Source: Streptomyces puniciscabiei (lineage in GTDB: Bacteria; Actinomycetota; Actinomycetes; Streptomycetales; Streptomycetaceae). Taken from it: a DNA stretch of 64,000 nt. A model generated the notes under the pieces. It ran no database searches and was not told where the DNA came from. It saw nothing but the letters and a program-made list of their open reading frames with translations. The translations under genes were made by a program, and so were the position numbers. Position 1 is the first letter of the stretch. Each line of letters begins with the position of its first letter. The stretch lies in NCBI RefSeq assembly GCF_006715785.1, contig NZ_VFNX01000001.1, forward strand, positions 3,176,501 through 3,240,500. Reading direction: 5' to 3'. Below, piece after piece: positions 46,643 to 56,541 of this stretch.

Positions 46643-48136
46643 GTGAGCACCGAGAACGAGGGCAACGAGGTACCCCAGGCCCCGTCCGCACCTCCTGTGC
46701 CGGTGGCCTCTCCCGCCGCTTCCCCGCAGGGCTCCGCCCCCGGGGGGAACGAGCCGACGGCCCCCCTCCCGCCCGTACCCCACGACGCTCCCGCCGCGGC
46801 CGGAACCCACCCGGGCGAGCCCACCACCGCGCACGGGTCCGGCCCGGCCGCCTCGGGTCCGGCCCCCGACGGCTCCTGGCCGCCCCCGCCGCCGGCCACC
46901 CCGCCCTACGGCGAGGGCGCGGCCCACGGTGACGGCGCCATCGGTGGCTTCGGTGCGGGTGGCGTGGGCGCCGGCGGCTGGGGAGCGTCGTGGCAGCAGC
47001 CCGCGCCCAAGCCCCGCAGCGGCCGCGGCGGTCTCGTCGCCGCCGTCCTGGTGGCCGCGCTGGTCGCGGGCGGCCTGGGCGGCGGCCTCGGCTACACCCT
47101 GGCCAAGGACAACGACAGCAGTGGCTCCACCACCGTCTCCGCCTCCGACAGCGGCGCCACCCAGGTCAAGCGCGCGCCCGGCACGATCGCCAACGTGGCC
47201 GCCCGGGCGCTGCCCAGCACCGTCACCATCGAGGCCGAGAGCACCAACGGCGAGGGCGGCACGGGCACCGGCTTCGTCTTCGACAAGCAGGGGCACATCG
47301 TCACCAACAACCACGTGGTGGCGGACGCGCTCGACGGCGGCAAGCTGACCGCCACCTTCCCGAACGGCAGGAAGTACGACGCCGAGGTCGTCGGCCACGC
47401 GCAGGGCTACGACGTGGCGGTCATCAAGCTCAAGAACCCCCCGTCCGACCTCAACCCGCTGGCCCTCGGCGACTCCGACAAGGTGGCCGTCGGCGATGAG
47501 ACGATCGCCATCGGCGCCCCCTTCGGCCTGTCCAACACGGTGACGACCGGCATCATCAGTGCCAAGAACCGCCCGGTGGCCTCCAGCGACGGCAGCTCCA
47601 GCAGCAAGGCGTCGTACATGAGCGCGCTGCAGACCGACGCGTCGATCAACCCGGGCAACTCCGGCGGCCCGCTGCTGGACGCCTCCGGGGCGGTGATCGG
47701 GATCAACTCGGCGATCCAGTCGACCAACAGCGGCGGCTTCGGCTCCGGCCAGTCCGGCTCGATCGGCCTGGGCTTCGCCATCCCGATCAACCAGGCCAAG
47801 TACGTCGCCCAGCAGCTGATCAAGACCGGCAAGCCGGTGTACGCCAAGATCGGCGCCTCGGTGTCGCTGCAGGACTCCTCCAACGGCGCGAAGATCACCG
47901 ACCAGGGCTTGGGCGGCTCCGCCGCGGTCGAGCCGGGCGGCCCCGCCGAAAAGGCGGGCCTCAAGCCGGGTGACGTCATCACCAAGCTGGACGACATGGT
48001 GATCGACAGCGGCCCGACCCTGATCGGCGAGATCTGGACCCACAAGCCCGGCGACAAGGTCACGATCACCTACAAGCGCGGCGGCCAGGAACACACGGTC
48101 CAGCTGACCCTGGGCTCCCGAGTCGGCGACAACTGA
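46643..48136 (+). CDS. HtrA/DegP-like membrane serine protease with PDZ domain
   Basis: 497 residues from GTG 46643, which follows GAGGAGAAG. A Pro-rich cytoplasmic region of about 130 residues precedes one membrane span (LVAAVLVAALVAGGLGGGLG). Outside is a trypsin-like domain with the triad His in TNNHVVADAL, Asp in GYDVAVIKL and Ser in NPGNSGGPLL, then a PDZ domain (about 395-490) with AEKAGLKPGDVITKL. Quality-control protease for envelope proteins. It is monocistronic and followed by tRNA-Ser. Confidence 0.95.
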   Translation: MSTENEGNEVPQAPSAPPVPVASPAASPQGSAPGGNEPTAPLPPVPHDAPAAAGTHPGEPTTAHGSGPAASGPAPDGSWPPPPPATPPYGEGAAHGDGAIGGFGAGGVGAGGWGASWQQPAPKPRSGRGGLVAAVLVAALVAGGLGGGLGYTLAKDNDSSGSTTVSASDSGATQVKRAPGTIANVAARALPSTVTIEAESTNGEGGTGTGFVFDKQGHIVTNNHVVADALDGGKLTATFPNGRKYDAEVVGHAQGYDVAVIKLKNPPSDLNPLALGDSDKVAVGDETIAIGAPFGLSNTVTTGIISAKNRPVASSDGSSSSKASYMSALQTDASINPGNSGGPLLDASGAVIGINSAIQSTNSGGFGSGQSGSIGLGFAIPINQAKYVAQQLIKTGKPVYAKIGASVSLQDSSNGAKITDQGLGGSAAVEPGGPAEKAGLKPGDVITKLDDMVIDSGPTLIGEIWTHKPGDKVTITYKRGGQEHTVQLTLGSRVGDN

Positions 48137-48209
48137 CCCGACCGACCGGCACGCCGGACGTCCGATCCCGGTACGCTGTACCCGCTCCGTCCCAGGTGGG
48201 CGCGAGCGA

Positions 48210-48297
48210 GGTGGGTTGCCCGAGCGGCCTAAGGGAACGGTCTTGAAAACCGTCGTGGCGCGAGTCACCGTGGGTTCAAATCCCACACCCACCGCCA
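48210..48297 (+). tRNA. tRNA-Ser(TGA), CCA encoded
   Basis: Acceptor GGTGGGT/ACCCACC, discriminator G and an encoded CCA at 48295-48297. Anticodon stem ACGGT/ACCGT with loop CTTGAAA (TGA); long variable arm as expected of serine tRNAs; T arm GTGGG-TTCAAAT-CCCAC. A strong hairpin terminator follows. Confidence 0.96.
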
Positions 48298-48301
48298 GCT
48301 C

Positions 48302-48338
48302 AATGGCCCCTGACCAGGCAGACCGGTCAGGGGCCATT
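48302..48338 (+). terminator. Terminator after tRNA-Ser(TGA)
   Basis: AATGGCCCCTGACC at 48302-48315 pairs with GGTCAGGGGCCATT at 48325-48338, a 14-bp stem with a 9-base loop, then GTGTT. Confidence 0.85.
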
Positions 48339-48397
48339 GTGTTGGGCGCTGCCCATGAGTGGCCGCTGTTCCCCGCGGTTCCCCGTCATCCCTGGCA

Positions 48398-48426
48398 TTG
48401 ACATGCCCGAAACACCTTAATATGTG
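48398..48426 (+). promoter_or_regulatory. Promoter of the accessory gene
   Basis: TTGACA at 48398-48403 and TATGTG at 48421-48426, spaced 17 bases, with TAATAT overlapping. The predicted start codon lies 20 bases further on behind GGAGGGGG. Confidence 0.7.
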
Positions 48427-48446
48427 CAGGTCACCGGAGGGGGAGC

Positions 48447-49487
48447 ATGATCGAAGTGAGACACACGTGCCCACATTGCGGACACGGCACAGGCCGGCTG
48501 ATGCGTGTCGACCACGAAGGCGTTTCCAACTGCGCGCGCTGCCACAGGAGTGACTGGTCCCGTCGGTTCCCGTTTCCTGAGCCGGATCCCCACCGGGCGC
48601 AGCAGGAAGCACGCCGTGCAGAACTGAACGCGCTCTTCTCCGACTGGCTGTCACGCAACAAGCAGTCCACCCGTGACAAGACTCCCGAACCCATCACCCT
48701 GCCCCCGCCACGGCGCCCGGAGATGAAACGGGAGCGACTTGTCGAGCACGTCCCCGACAGGAAGCCCACCGAATCCAACACGGCTCAGGACACGAAGAAC
48801 AGAGTGAGGAAGAGCCTCCTGGGCTACGGAGGCCTGTTGGTAGGGCTGGTGGCTTGGTTCGCCATCGTCGCGGGGGTCGCTGACGGTGACCAGGTCAAGG
48901 CCGCATCCGCCAAGCCAACAGCGTCGCCTGGCGTGTCCGCCCGTCCATCGGTCAAATCCTCCGTGCCTCCGTCGCCTTCACAGCAGCCGGCTCCCACGGA
49001 GCCGGTGAGGGACTACCAGGACTGGGACCTTGCCAAGGCTGTGGCGGACGCCCACAAGCGCCACGCCAGGTCGGTGACGTACACGGACCTGAGCGACCTG
49101 AACCGTAGTCCGGTTCACCTCGGCAATTGGAAGGTGTGCTCTCAATGGCCTGATGCTGGTGCCAACAGCACCGGAACTGTCACGTTCGCGGTTCTGAAGA
49201 CGAACGAGGCGTGCGCCTGGCCGCCGCTGCCCGACTCCGGTCACGACTCGTCCTCGAACGGCAGCTCTGGCTCCAGCTCGGGCGGAAGCACGTCGACGTC
49301 TGCCGGCTCGCCCGCATCAGGCAGCTCCACCACGACGCAGTTGTGCAGCATCCGGTCCAACGCCGGTAACTGCTATCACGCCGGTCAGTTCTGCCGGAGG
49401 ATCGACGTGGGGGCAACGACCACGGACGCGGCAGGGCGGGAGATCACCTGCGACTACGAGGCCGGCGCGAATCGCTGGCACTACTGA
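48447..49487 (+). CDS. Zinc-ribbon, transmembrane, Cys-rich accessory protein
   Basis: 346 residues from ATG 48447 behind GGAGGGGG. N-terminal zinc ribbon CPHCGHG...CARCHRS (about 8-35), a charged coiled region, one span (about 128-148, LLGYGGLLVGLVAWFAIVAG), a Pro/Ser linker, then a PASTA-like domain (DLAKAVADAHKRHARSVTYT...VCSQWPDAG), a Ser/Gly linker and a C-terminal module with four Cys, CSIRSNAGNCYHAGQFC...ITCDYEAGANRWHY, which I associate with secreted or phage-linked streptomycete proteins. The topology suggests a cytoplasmic zinc domain coupled to an outside binding domain. Codon use is visibly less GC3-rich than its neighbours, and it follows a tRNA gene, hinting at acquisition. Function unknown. 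Confidence 0.8.
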   Translation: MIEVRHTCPHCGHGTGRLMRVDHEGVSNCARCHRSDWSRRFPFPEPDPHRAQQEARRAELNALFSDWLSRNKQSTRDKTPEPITLPPPRRPEMKRERLVEHVPDRKPTESNTAQDTKNRVRKSLLGYGGLLVGLVAWFAIVAGVADGDQVKAASAKPTASPGVSARPSVKSSVPPSPSQQPAPTEPVRDYQDWDLAKAVADAHKRHARSVTYTDLSDLNRSPVHLGNWKVCSQWPDAGANSTGTVTFAVLKTNEACAWPPLPDSGHDSSSNGSSGSSSGGSTSTSAGSPASGSSTTTQLCSIRSNAGNCYHAGQFCRRIDVGATTTDAAGREITCDYEAGANRWHY

Positions 49488-49608
49488 GGGGCCGGCGTGC
49501 TCGTCTGGGACACGCACCGGGCACGACGACGATGACGGCGGCTCCGCAGGGATGCCGGCGCGCCTCTGACCTGCGGCGCAGCGGTCAACGGCCGTGATCG
49601 GCCCGCTG

Positions 49609-50481
49609 TCACGGCCGGTGCCCCGTCATCCGGGCCGCGGAGGCGATCGTCGCGCGGGCCTCGCGTTCGGACAGGCCGGTGCCCAGGGCCGCCTCGGTCA
49701 GGGGGTCGGCCAGGGCGGGGCCGATGCCGTTCTCGTAGGCGCGGCAGGCCGCCCAGAAGAGGCGGGTGTTGCGCTGGCCCTCATGCGCGGCGAGGACGAA
49801 CTGGACCAGGCCGCGGCCGTGGTCGCCGGGGACCGAAGGGTGCGCGTGCGGGGACCGGGGTGGCGGCACGAGCAGGCGCAGGAGGGACGGCGGGCAGGGG
49901 GCGGGGGCCAGGTGCGCGGTGCCGGGGGCGGTCGTGTACACGCCGTGGTCGGTGCGGGAGCCGGGGCCCACGAGGTAGCCGCCGGCGCCGCGGATGTCGA
50001 TGCCGGGGGCGAGGCGCCCGGCTGAGTTCGGTACGACGACGTCCGGCGGGCCGGTGAGCCACAGGTGGCGCCCGCCGCTCGGGGTGCGGACCACGACCGT
50101 CTCCGGGATGGTGAACAGATGGCGCAGGGCCAGCTCGCGCAGCGCGGTCGAGGAGCTCGTGCCGGACTTGGTGTCCAGGTCGACGCCGATCAGGTGGTGG
50201 GGCGGCAGCCCGCAGGCGATGCCGTACCCCGTGGCCCAGGGCGCGGCGGCGAACAGCTCGCGGATGCGGACGGGGTCGGTCGAGGCGTCGTACACGCCGT
50301 GTCCGAAGCGGCCGCACTCGCCGTGGCAGCGCGGTCCGGCCGGGTCGGGGTCGTCGCGGTGGGGGGAGCGCAGGGCCGGAAGCTTCGTCCGGGACAGGGG
50401 GATGACGGCCAGGCCGCGTTCGGCGGCTGACAGTGCGTGTGCGAGGGCCAGCGTCGTGGCCTGCCGGTCGGTGTAGGCCAT
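49609..50481 (-). CDS. Bifunctional DNA primase/polymerase (Prim-Pol), domain only
   Basis: 290 residues from ATG 50481 (MAYTDRQATTLALAHALSAA). An archaeo-eukaryotic-primase Prim-Pol domain: RGLAVIPLSRTKLPAL, CGRFGHGVYDAST, TGYGIACG, catalytic acids IGVDLDTKSG, GRHLWLTG with the conserved His, and the third acid in APGIDIRGAGGYLVGPGS (seen as GIDIRGAGG). All expected catalytic residues are present. It lacks the helicase domain seen in plasmid and phage Prim-Pols. A candidate LexA box lies 11 bases upstream, suggesting SOS control. Confidence 0.9.
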   Translation of the reverse strand: MAYTDRQATTLALAHALSAAERGLAVIPLSRTKLPALRSPHRDDPDPAGPRCHGECGRFGHGVYDASTDPVRIRELFAAAPWATGYGIACGLPPHHLIGVDLDTKSGTSSSTALRELALRHLFTIPETVVVRTPSGGRHLWLTGPPDVVVPNSAGRLAPGIDIRGAGGYLVGPGSRTDHGVYTTAPGTAHLAPAPCPPSLLRLLVPPPRSPHAHPSVPGDHGRGLVQFVLAAHEGQRNTRLFWAACRAYENGIGPALADPLTEAALGTGLSEREARATIASAARMTGHRP

Positions 50482-50491
50482 GTCTCCATGT

Positions 50492-50507
50492 TCGTACGTA
50501 CGTTCGA
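50492..50507. promoter_or_regulatory. Candidate LexA (SOS) box before the Prim-Pol gene
   Basis: TCGTACGTACGTTCGA matches the actinobacterial LexA consensus TCGAAC-N4-GTTCGA with one mismatch. It sits within 11-26 bases upstream of the minus-strand start codon, where LexA binding would block transcription. Confidence 0.6.
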
Positions 50508-50852
50508 AAAAGGGAAGGGGTGGCCGGTGGCGGCGCGCCCGGACCCGGAAGGTGGCCGGATGTTCGAAGGAACGGTTCATCCCTTGTGGTGCTTTGCAGC
50601 GGAAAAGCTCTGTCTGATCTCTTCTGCTCTGTGAAGGCGCGAAAGACGGCGATAGGGGTTTATCGACTTGTCATCACGCTTGCGTGCGAATCAGGCCTTA
50701 CCTGGTGGTTCGCCGGGGATTCGGTGGGCAACCCTGATCTCGCGACGTCGTCCACGACCGTCAGAGCGGCCGGCCAACTGCCCTGACACAAGCCGTACTT
50801 CACGCACTGCCGGCCCAAGGGGCCGCAGGGTTCTCTGTTCTGGAGGAACAAC

Positions 50853-51170
50853 ATGGCAAGTATCCGTACCGCCCGCGTTCTCGCCGCTGTCGCCGCGCTC
50901 CCCCTCGCAGCCGCCCTCCTCGGCGGCGTCGCGGCCGCCGACAACGGCTCCCTCGCGGACAACGGATCGAGCGCCAACACCGGTGTGGCGGGCGTCATCG
51001 GCAGCGGAGTCGGCCACGACAACCACGGAAACTCGTCCACCACGCAGCAGAACGCGGTCGGCAACGGCGCCTCGAACCAGAGCAGCTCCGCCCAGGTCAA
51101 CGGCTCCGCGTGGACGGCGATCCAGCAGGGCAACGACAACGTCGCCGTCCACTTCACCGAGCTGTGGTGA
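50853..51170 (+). CDS. Small secreted Asn/Gln/Ser-rich protein
   Basis: 105 residues from ATG 50853 behind GGAGGAAC. A clear signal peptide (about 1-30, cleavage after VAAA) is followed by a 75-residue mature part rich in Asn, Gly, Ser and Gln: VGHDNHGNSSTTQQNAVG, NGASNQSSSAQVNGS, AIQQGNDNVAVHF. The QxGxxN-like spacing faintly resembles curlin repeats. It is not a chaplin (no paired Cys, no chaplin domain) and I do not think it is a rodlin. Likely a surface or extracellular structural protein; function unknown. Confidence 0.75.
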   Translation: MASIRTARVLAAVAALPLAAALLGGVAAADNGSLADNGSSANTGVAGVIGSGVGHDNHGNSSTTQQNAVGNGASNQSSSAQVNGSAWTAIQQGNDNVAVHFTELW

Positions 51171-51233
51171 CCCGGCGGCGAGGTCCCTCCCGCTGAGGGC
51201 CCTCGCGGGGTGTGCTTCGGGGTCGTCACACGT

Positions 51234-51265
51234 CTGCGCGGCGGTACTTCGGTGCCGCCGCGCAG
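51234..51265. terminator. Strong UUCG-loop terminator
   Basis: 14-bp stem, CTGCGCGGCGGTAC at 51234-51247 with GTGCCGCCGCGCAG at 51252-51265 (one G-U pair), closed by TTCG. It lies after the small secreted protein gene. Confidence 0.85.
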
Positions 51266-51386
51266 GCGTTCTGCCGCGTCCGGCTCCGTGCCCGGCGACC
51301 TTGACACCCACCGAGATCTGACGGACAGTCAGAAACTGGCGGGCGTTCGTCATGATGATGCGGCCCGGGACGGCGAGGAGGCGGCG

Positions 51387-52322
51387 GTGAGCGCGCAGGA
51401 GGCGGTTCACGACCCGCTCGGCGCACGGCTCAAGGCGTACGAGGGGCGGCCGGCGGCCGTCGCGGGGCTGGGCAAGGACCCGGTGAACGCGCCGATGATC
51501 CGGCACTGGTGCGAGGCCATGGGCGACACCAACCCGGCCTACTCGGGCCCGGACGCCATCGCCCCGCCCACCATGCTCCAGGCCTGGACGATGGGCGGCC
51601 TGTCCGGACACGAGGGCCGCACGGGCGCCTACGACGACCTGCTGTCCCTCCTCGACGCCTCGGGCTGTACGGCCGTGGTGGCCACGGACTGCGAGCAGGA
51701 GTACCTACGGCCCCTGCGCCCGGGTGACCGGGTCACGTTCGACTCGGTGATCGAGTCGGTCTCCGGCCGCAAGACGACGAAGCTGGGCACCGGGTACTTC
51801 ATCACGACCCGCACGGACGTCCGGGTCGACGGCGACCTCGTGGGCACTCACCGCTTCCGCATCCTCAAGTACGCCCCGGCCCGCCGCACACCCCCGGCCC
51901 CGCGCCCGCGTCCGGTGGTGGGCCGGGACAACGCCGGCTTCTGGCAGGGCGTGGCCGAGCGCAGACTCCTCATCCAGCGCTGCACGGACTGCGGCACCCT
52001 GCGCCACCCCTGGCTGCCGGGCTGCAACGCGTGCGGCTGCCTGGACTGGGACACGGTCGAGGCGAGCGGTGAGGGCACGGTCTACTCGTACGTGGTGATG
52101 CACCACCCGCCCTTCCCGGCCTTCGACCCTCCCTACGCGGTCGCCCTCGTCGAACTCGCCGAGGGCGTGCGGATGGTGAGCAATGTGACCGGGGTGCCGT
52201 ACGACAAGGTGCGCATCGGGTTGCCCGTCCGGGTGGAGTTCCGCAGCTACGAGGACGTGGAGGGCACGCTGGTCCTCCCCGTCTTCCGGGTCGCCGAGGG
52301 CCACGGCGGGGACGAGGCCTGA
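51387..52322 (+). CDS. ChsH2-like MaoC/DUF35 fusion
   Basis: 311 residues from GTG 51387 behind GAGGAGG. N-terminal MaoC-like half (about 1-165; PMIRHWCEAMGDTNPAY, PPTMLQAW, LRPGDRVTF) and C-terminal DUF35 OB-fold half with a rubredoxin-like zinc ribbon CTDCGTLRHPWLPGCNACGC (pairs at about 200-220). ChsH2 in mycobacteria pairs with ChsH1 to hydrate 3-carbon steroid side-chain enoyl-CoA, and its DUF35 part binds the aldolase Ltp2. The next two genes match ChsH1 and Ltp2, so this operon probably does the same with a steroid or related acyl-CoA. Confidence 0.87.
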   Translation: MSAQEAVHDPLGARLKAYEGRPAAVAGLGKDPVNAPMIRHWCEAMGDTNPAYSGPDAIAPPTMLQAWTMGGLSGHEGRTGAYDDLLSLLDASGCTAVVATDCEQEYLRPLRPGDRVTFDSVIESVSGRKTTKLGTGYFITTRTDVRVDGDLVGTHRFRILKYAPARRTPPAPRPRPVVGRDNAGFWQGVAERRLLIQRCTDCGTLRHPWLPGCNACGCLDWDTVEASGEGTVYSYVVMHHPPFPAFDPPYAVALVELAEGVRMVSNVTGVPYDKVRIGLPVRVEFRSYEDVEGTLVLPVFRVAEGHGGDEA

Positions 52323-52325
52323 CCC

Positions 52326-52817
52326 ATGGACACCGAGGCGACAGGGGCGTTGATCGCACGTGGGGAGCGGGTCATGAAGACGGCGCCGAAAACGGCACTC
52401 ACGGCGGGCGCCGAGCTGCCCCCGCTGGAGATCCCGGTCACGCGGACGCTGATCGTGGCGGGAGCGATCGCGTCGCGGGACTACCAGGACGTGCACCACG
52501 ACGCCGAGTCGGCCCGGCAGAAGGGCTCACCGGACGTCTTCATGAACATCCTGACGACGAACGGCCTGGTCGGGAGGTACATCACGGACCACTTCGGCCC
52601 GACGGCGGTGCTCCGCAAGGTCGCCATCCGGCTCGGTGCCCCCAACTACCCGGGAGACACGATGGTGTTGACGGGCACGGTCGAGGCGGTCGACGGCGAC
52701 ACCGCCACCGTGCGGGTCGTCGGCGCCAACTCCCTCGGCAGGCATGTGACGGGCACGGTGACGGTCACGGTCCCGGCGGTCCCCGCCCCCGCCCCGGACG
52801 CGGAGGGCCGTTCATGA
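52326..52817 (+). CDS. ChsH1-like MaoC enoyl-CoA hydratase
   Basis: 163 residues from ATG 52326; ATG 52374 (MKTAPKTALTAG), behind GGGAG, is the other candidate. Hot-dog fold MaoC dehydratase with the hydratase segment ASRDYQDVHHDAESAR carrying the catalytic Asp and His, then GSPDVFMNILTTNGLVGRYI-like alpha helix. It would supply the catalytic half of the ChsH1-ChsH2 hydratase. Its stop overlaps the next start (ATGA). Confidence 0.87.
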   Translation: MDTEATGALIARGERVMKTAPKTALTAGAELPPLEIPVTRTLIVAGAIASRDYQDVHHDAESARQKGSPDVFMNILTTNGLVGRYITDHFGPTAVLRKVAIRLGAPNYPGDTMVLTGTVEAVDGDTATVRVVGANSLGRHVTGTVTVTVPAVPAPAPDAEGRS

Positions 52818-53980
52818 GCGCCCGGGTGCGCGACACCCTGGCCGGGCGCGCCGCGATCGCCGGGATCGGGGCCACCGAGTTCTCCAAGGACTCGGGCCGC
52901 AGCGAGCTGCGGCTGGCCGTGGAGGCGGTACGGGCCGCGCTGGACGACGCGGGGCTGGCGCCGGCGGACGTGGACGGGATGGTGACGTTCACGATGGACA
53001 CCAACCCGGAGATCACGGTGGCCCAGGCCTGCGGGATGGGCGAGCTGTCCTTCTTCTCCCGGGTGCACTACGGCGGCGGCGCGGCCTGCGCGACCGTGCT
53101 CCAGGCGGCGCTGGCGGTGGCGACGGGCGTGGCGGAAGTGGTGGTCTGCTACCGCGCCTTCAATGAACGCTCGGGCCGGAGGTTCGGCGCCGGCGTGCAG
53201 CACCGGGAGCCGTCGGCGGAGGGCGTGGCGCTCGGCTGGGTGCTGCCGTTCGGGCTGCTCACGCCGGCCTCCTGGGTGGCGATGGCGGCCCAGCGGTATC
53301 TGCACGCGTACGGGCTCACGCCGGAGGTGTTCGGGCACGTGGCCGTGGTGGACCGCAGACACGCGGCGACGAACCCGGCGGCGTACTTCCACGGCCGCCC
53401 GATCACGCTCGCCGAACACGCGGCGTCCCGCTGGATCGTGGAGCCGCTGCGGCTGCTGGACTGCTGCCAGGAGACGGACGGCGGGCAGGCGATCGTCGTC
53501 ACCTCGGTGGAGCGGGCCCGGGACCTGCCGCACCCCCCGGCCGTGATCGCGGCGGCCGCCCAGGGCGCGGGCCGGGCGCAGGAGCAGATGACCAGCTTCT
53601 ACCGGGACGATCTGACCGGCCTGCCGGAGATGGGCGCGGTGGCCCGCCGGCTGTGGCGGGCCTCCGGGCTCGGCCCCGCCGACATCGACGTGGGGATCCT
53701 GTACGACCACTTCACCCCGTTCGTGCTGATGCAGCTGGAGGAGTTCGGGTTCTGCGGGAACGGGGAGGCGGCGGACTTCGTGGCCGAGGAGCGGCTGCCG
53801 CTGAACACCCACGGGGGCCAGCTCGGGGAGGCGTATCTGCACGGGATGAACGGCATCGCGGAGGCGGTACGCCAGTTGCGGGGCACGGCGGTGAACCAGA
53901 TACCGGGCGCGACCCGGACCCTGGTGACGGCCGGCACCGGGGTGCCTACATCGGGCCTGGTCCTGACGGCGGACGGCTGA
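52814..53980 (+). CDS. Ltp2-like thiolase-fold aldolase
   Basis: 388 residues from ATG 52814. A thiolase-superfamily lipid-transfer protein: AAIAGIGATEFSKDSGRS, GGGAACATVLQAALAV, LDCCQETDGGQAIVV, YDHFTPFVLMQLEEFGFC and NTHGGQLGEAYLHGMNG. Ltp2 cleaves the hydrated side chain by retro-aldol reaction and needs the DUF35 domain of ChsH2, which is supplied two genes upstream. It is the last gene of the three-gene operon. Confidence 0.9.
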   Translation: MSARVRDTLAGRAAIAGIGATEFSKDSGRSELRLAVEAVRAALDDAGLAPADVDGMVTFTMDTNPEITVAQACGMGELSFFSRVHYGGGAACATVLQAALAVATGVAEVVVCYRAFNERSGRRFGAGVQHREPSAEGVALGWVLPFGLLTPASWVAMAAQRYLHAYGLTPEVFGHVAVVDRRHAATNPAAYFHGRPITLAEHAASRWIVEPLRLLDCCQETDGGQAIVVTSVERARDLPHPPAVIAAAAQGAGRAQEQMTSFYRDDLTGLPEMGAVARRLWRASGLGPADIDVGILYDHFTPFVLMQLEEFGFCGNGEAADFVAEERLPLNTHGGQLGEAYLHGMNGIAEAVRQLRGTAVNQIPGATRTLVTAGTGVPTSGLVLTADG

Positions 53981-54149
53981 GCGGCGGGCCCGCCCGCCGC
54001 AGGGAGTCAGGGTCGAACCCGTAGAAGGCGTCATCCCCCCGTCCACCTTCAGGAGGTGCAGCCGGCCCCACTCCTACAACCTGAGGGGGACGCTGCTTCG
54101 GGACCTGCGGCCGATCCGCCGGGCCTGGGCCCGCCCCTAGCGTGGAGCC

Positions 54150-54704
54150 ATGACCACACCCGTCTGCACCAGCGCCTCGGCCCCCGCCGCACCAGCGCGG
54201 CAGACCCCTTACCCGTCGTTCGCGTCGTATGTGCGGGCCCGGCAGCCGGTCCTGCTGCGCACGGCGCGCTCGCTCACCGCGAACCTGAGCGACGCCGAGG
54301 ACCTGCTGCAGACCGCGCTCGCCAAGACCTATGTGGCCTGGGAGCGGATCGAGGACCAGCGGGCGCTGGACGGCTATGTGCGCCGGGCGCTGCTGAACAC
54401 CCGGACCTCGCAGTGGCGCAAGCGCAGGGTGGACGAGTTCACCTGCGACGAGCTGCCCGAGCCGGAGCCCGTGCCGGGCGACGACGACCCGGCCGAGCGG
54501 CAGGCGCTGCACGACGCCATGTGGCGGGCCATCACCAGGCTGCCGGCGCGGCAGCGGGCGATGGTCGTGCTCCGGTACTACGAGGACCTCAGCGAGGCGC
54601 AGACCGCCGAGGTGCTCGGGGTGTCGGTGGGCACGGTGAAGTCGGCGGTGTCGCGTGCGCTGGCCAAGCTGCGTGAGGATCCCGAGCTGGGCCTGGTCCG
54701 GTAG
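54150..54704 (+). CDS. SigE-family (ECF) RNA polymerase sigma factor
   Basis: 184 residues. Region 2 (about 25-90) has FASYVRARQPVLLRTARSLT, DAEDLLQTALAKTYVAWERI and YVRRALLNTRTSQWRKRR; region 4 (about 125-175) has ITRLPARQRAMVVLRYYED and the helix-turn-helix LSEAQTAEVLGVSVGTVKSAVSRALAKL. It belongs to the actinobacterial SigE-family group, which often lacks a linked anti-sigma gene, as here. ATG 54150 lies close behind TAGCGT, which could be a -10 element, so the mRNA may be nearly leaderless. Confidence 0.93.
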   Translation: MTTPVCTSASAPAAPARQTPYPSFASYVRARQPVLLRTARSLTANLSDAEDLLQTALAKTYVAWERIEDQRALDGYVRRALLNTRTSQWRKRRVDEFTCDELPEPEPVPGDDDPAERQALHDAMWRAITRLPARQRAMVVLRYYEDLSEAQTAEVLGVSVGTVKSAVSRALAKLREDPELGLVR

Positions 54705-54744
54705 CGGCCGGATCGCGGAGGGCCGAATTGGGCTCGCCCTAGTG

Positions 54745-54762
54745 ACATACCGCGCGGTATGT
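54745..54762. promoter_or_regulatory. 18-bp perfect palindrome before the acyl-CoA synthetase
   Basis: ACATACCGCGCGGTATGT, a perfect inverted repeat 57 bases upstream of the start codon. The size and symmetry suit a TetR-family dimer. TetR regulators controlling acyl-CoA genes are common in actinobacteria, but no regulator gene lies beside it. Confidence 0.75.
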
Positions 54763-54819
54763 GCGCAGAATCAGCGGAACCTCTACCACCGCACAGGCAA
54801 TGTCGCCCAGGAGGACTCC

Positions 54820-56475
<1,656 letters not shown>

Positions 56476-56489
56476 CACCGCCGGACGCG

Positions 56490-56515
56490 CCCCGGGCCGC
56501 AGCGGCGGCCCGGGG
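56490..56515. terminator. Bidirectional terminator
   Basis: CCCCGGGCCGC at 56490-56500 pairs with GCGGCCCGGGG at 56505-56515 (11 bp, loop AGCG), between the convergent ligase and hybrid-kinase genes. Confidence 0.75.
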
Positions 56516-56541
56516 TTCTACGCGTACGAGCGGCGCCTGAG

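Noticed and set aside
48210..50481. Integrated plasmid or prophage at tRNA-Ser(TGA)
   Set aside because: A Prim-Pol and an odd gene follow the tRNA, but no integrase, excisionase or repeated tRNA end is visible.
50853..51170. Chaplin or rodlin
   Set aside because: No chaplin domain or paired Cys, and the composition does not match rodlins I know.
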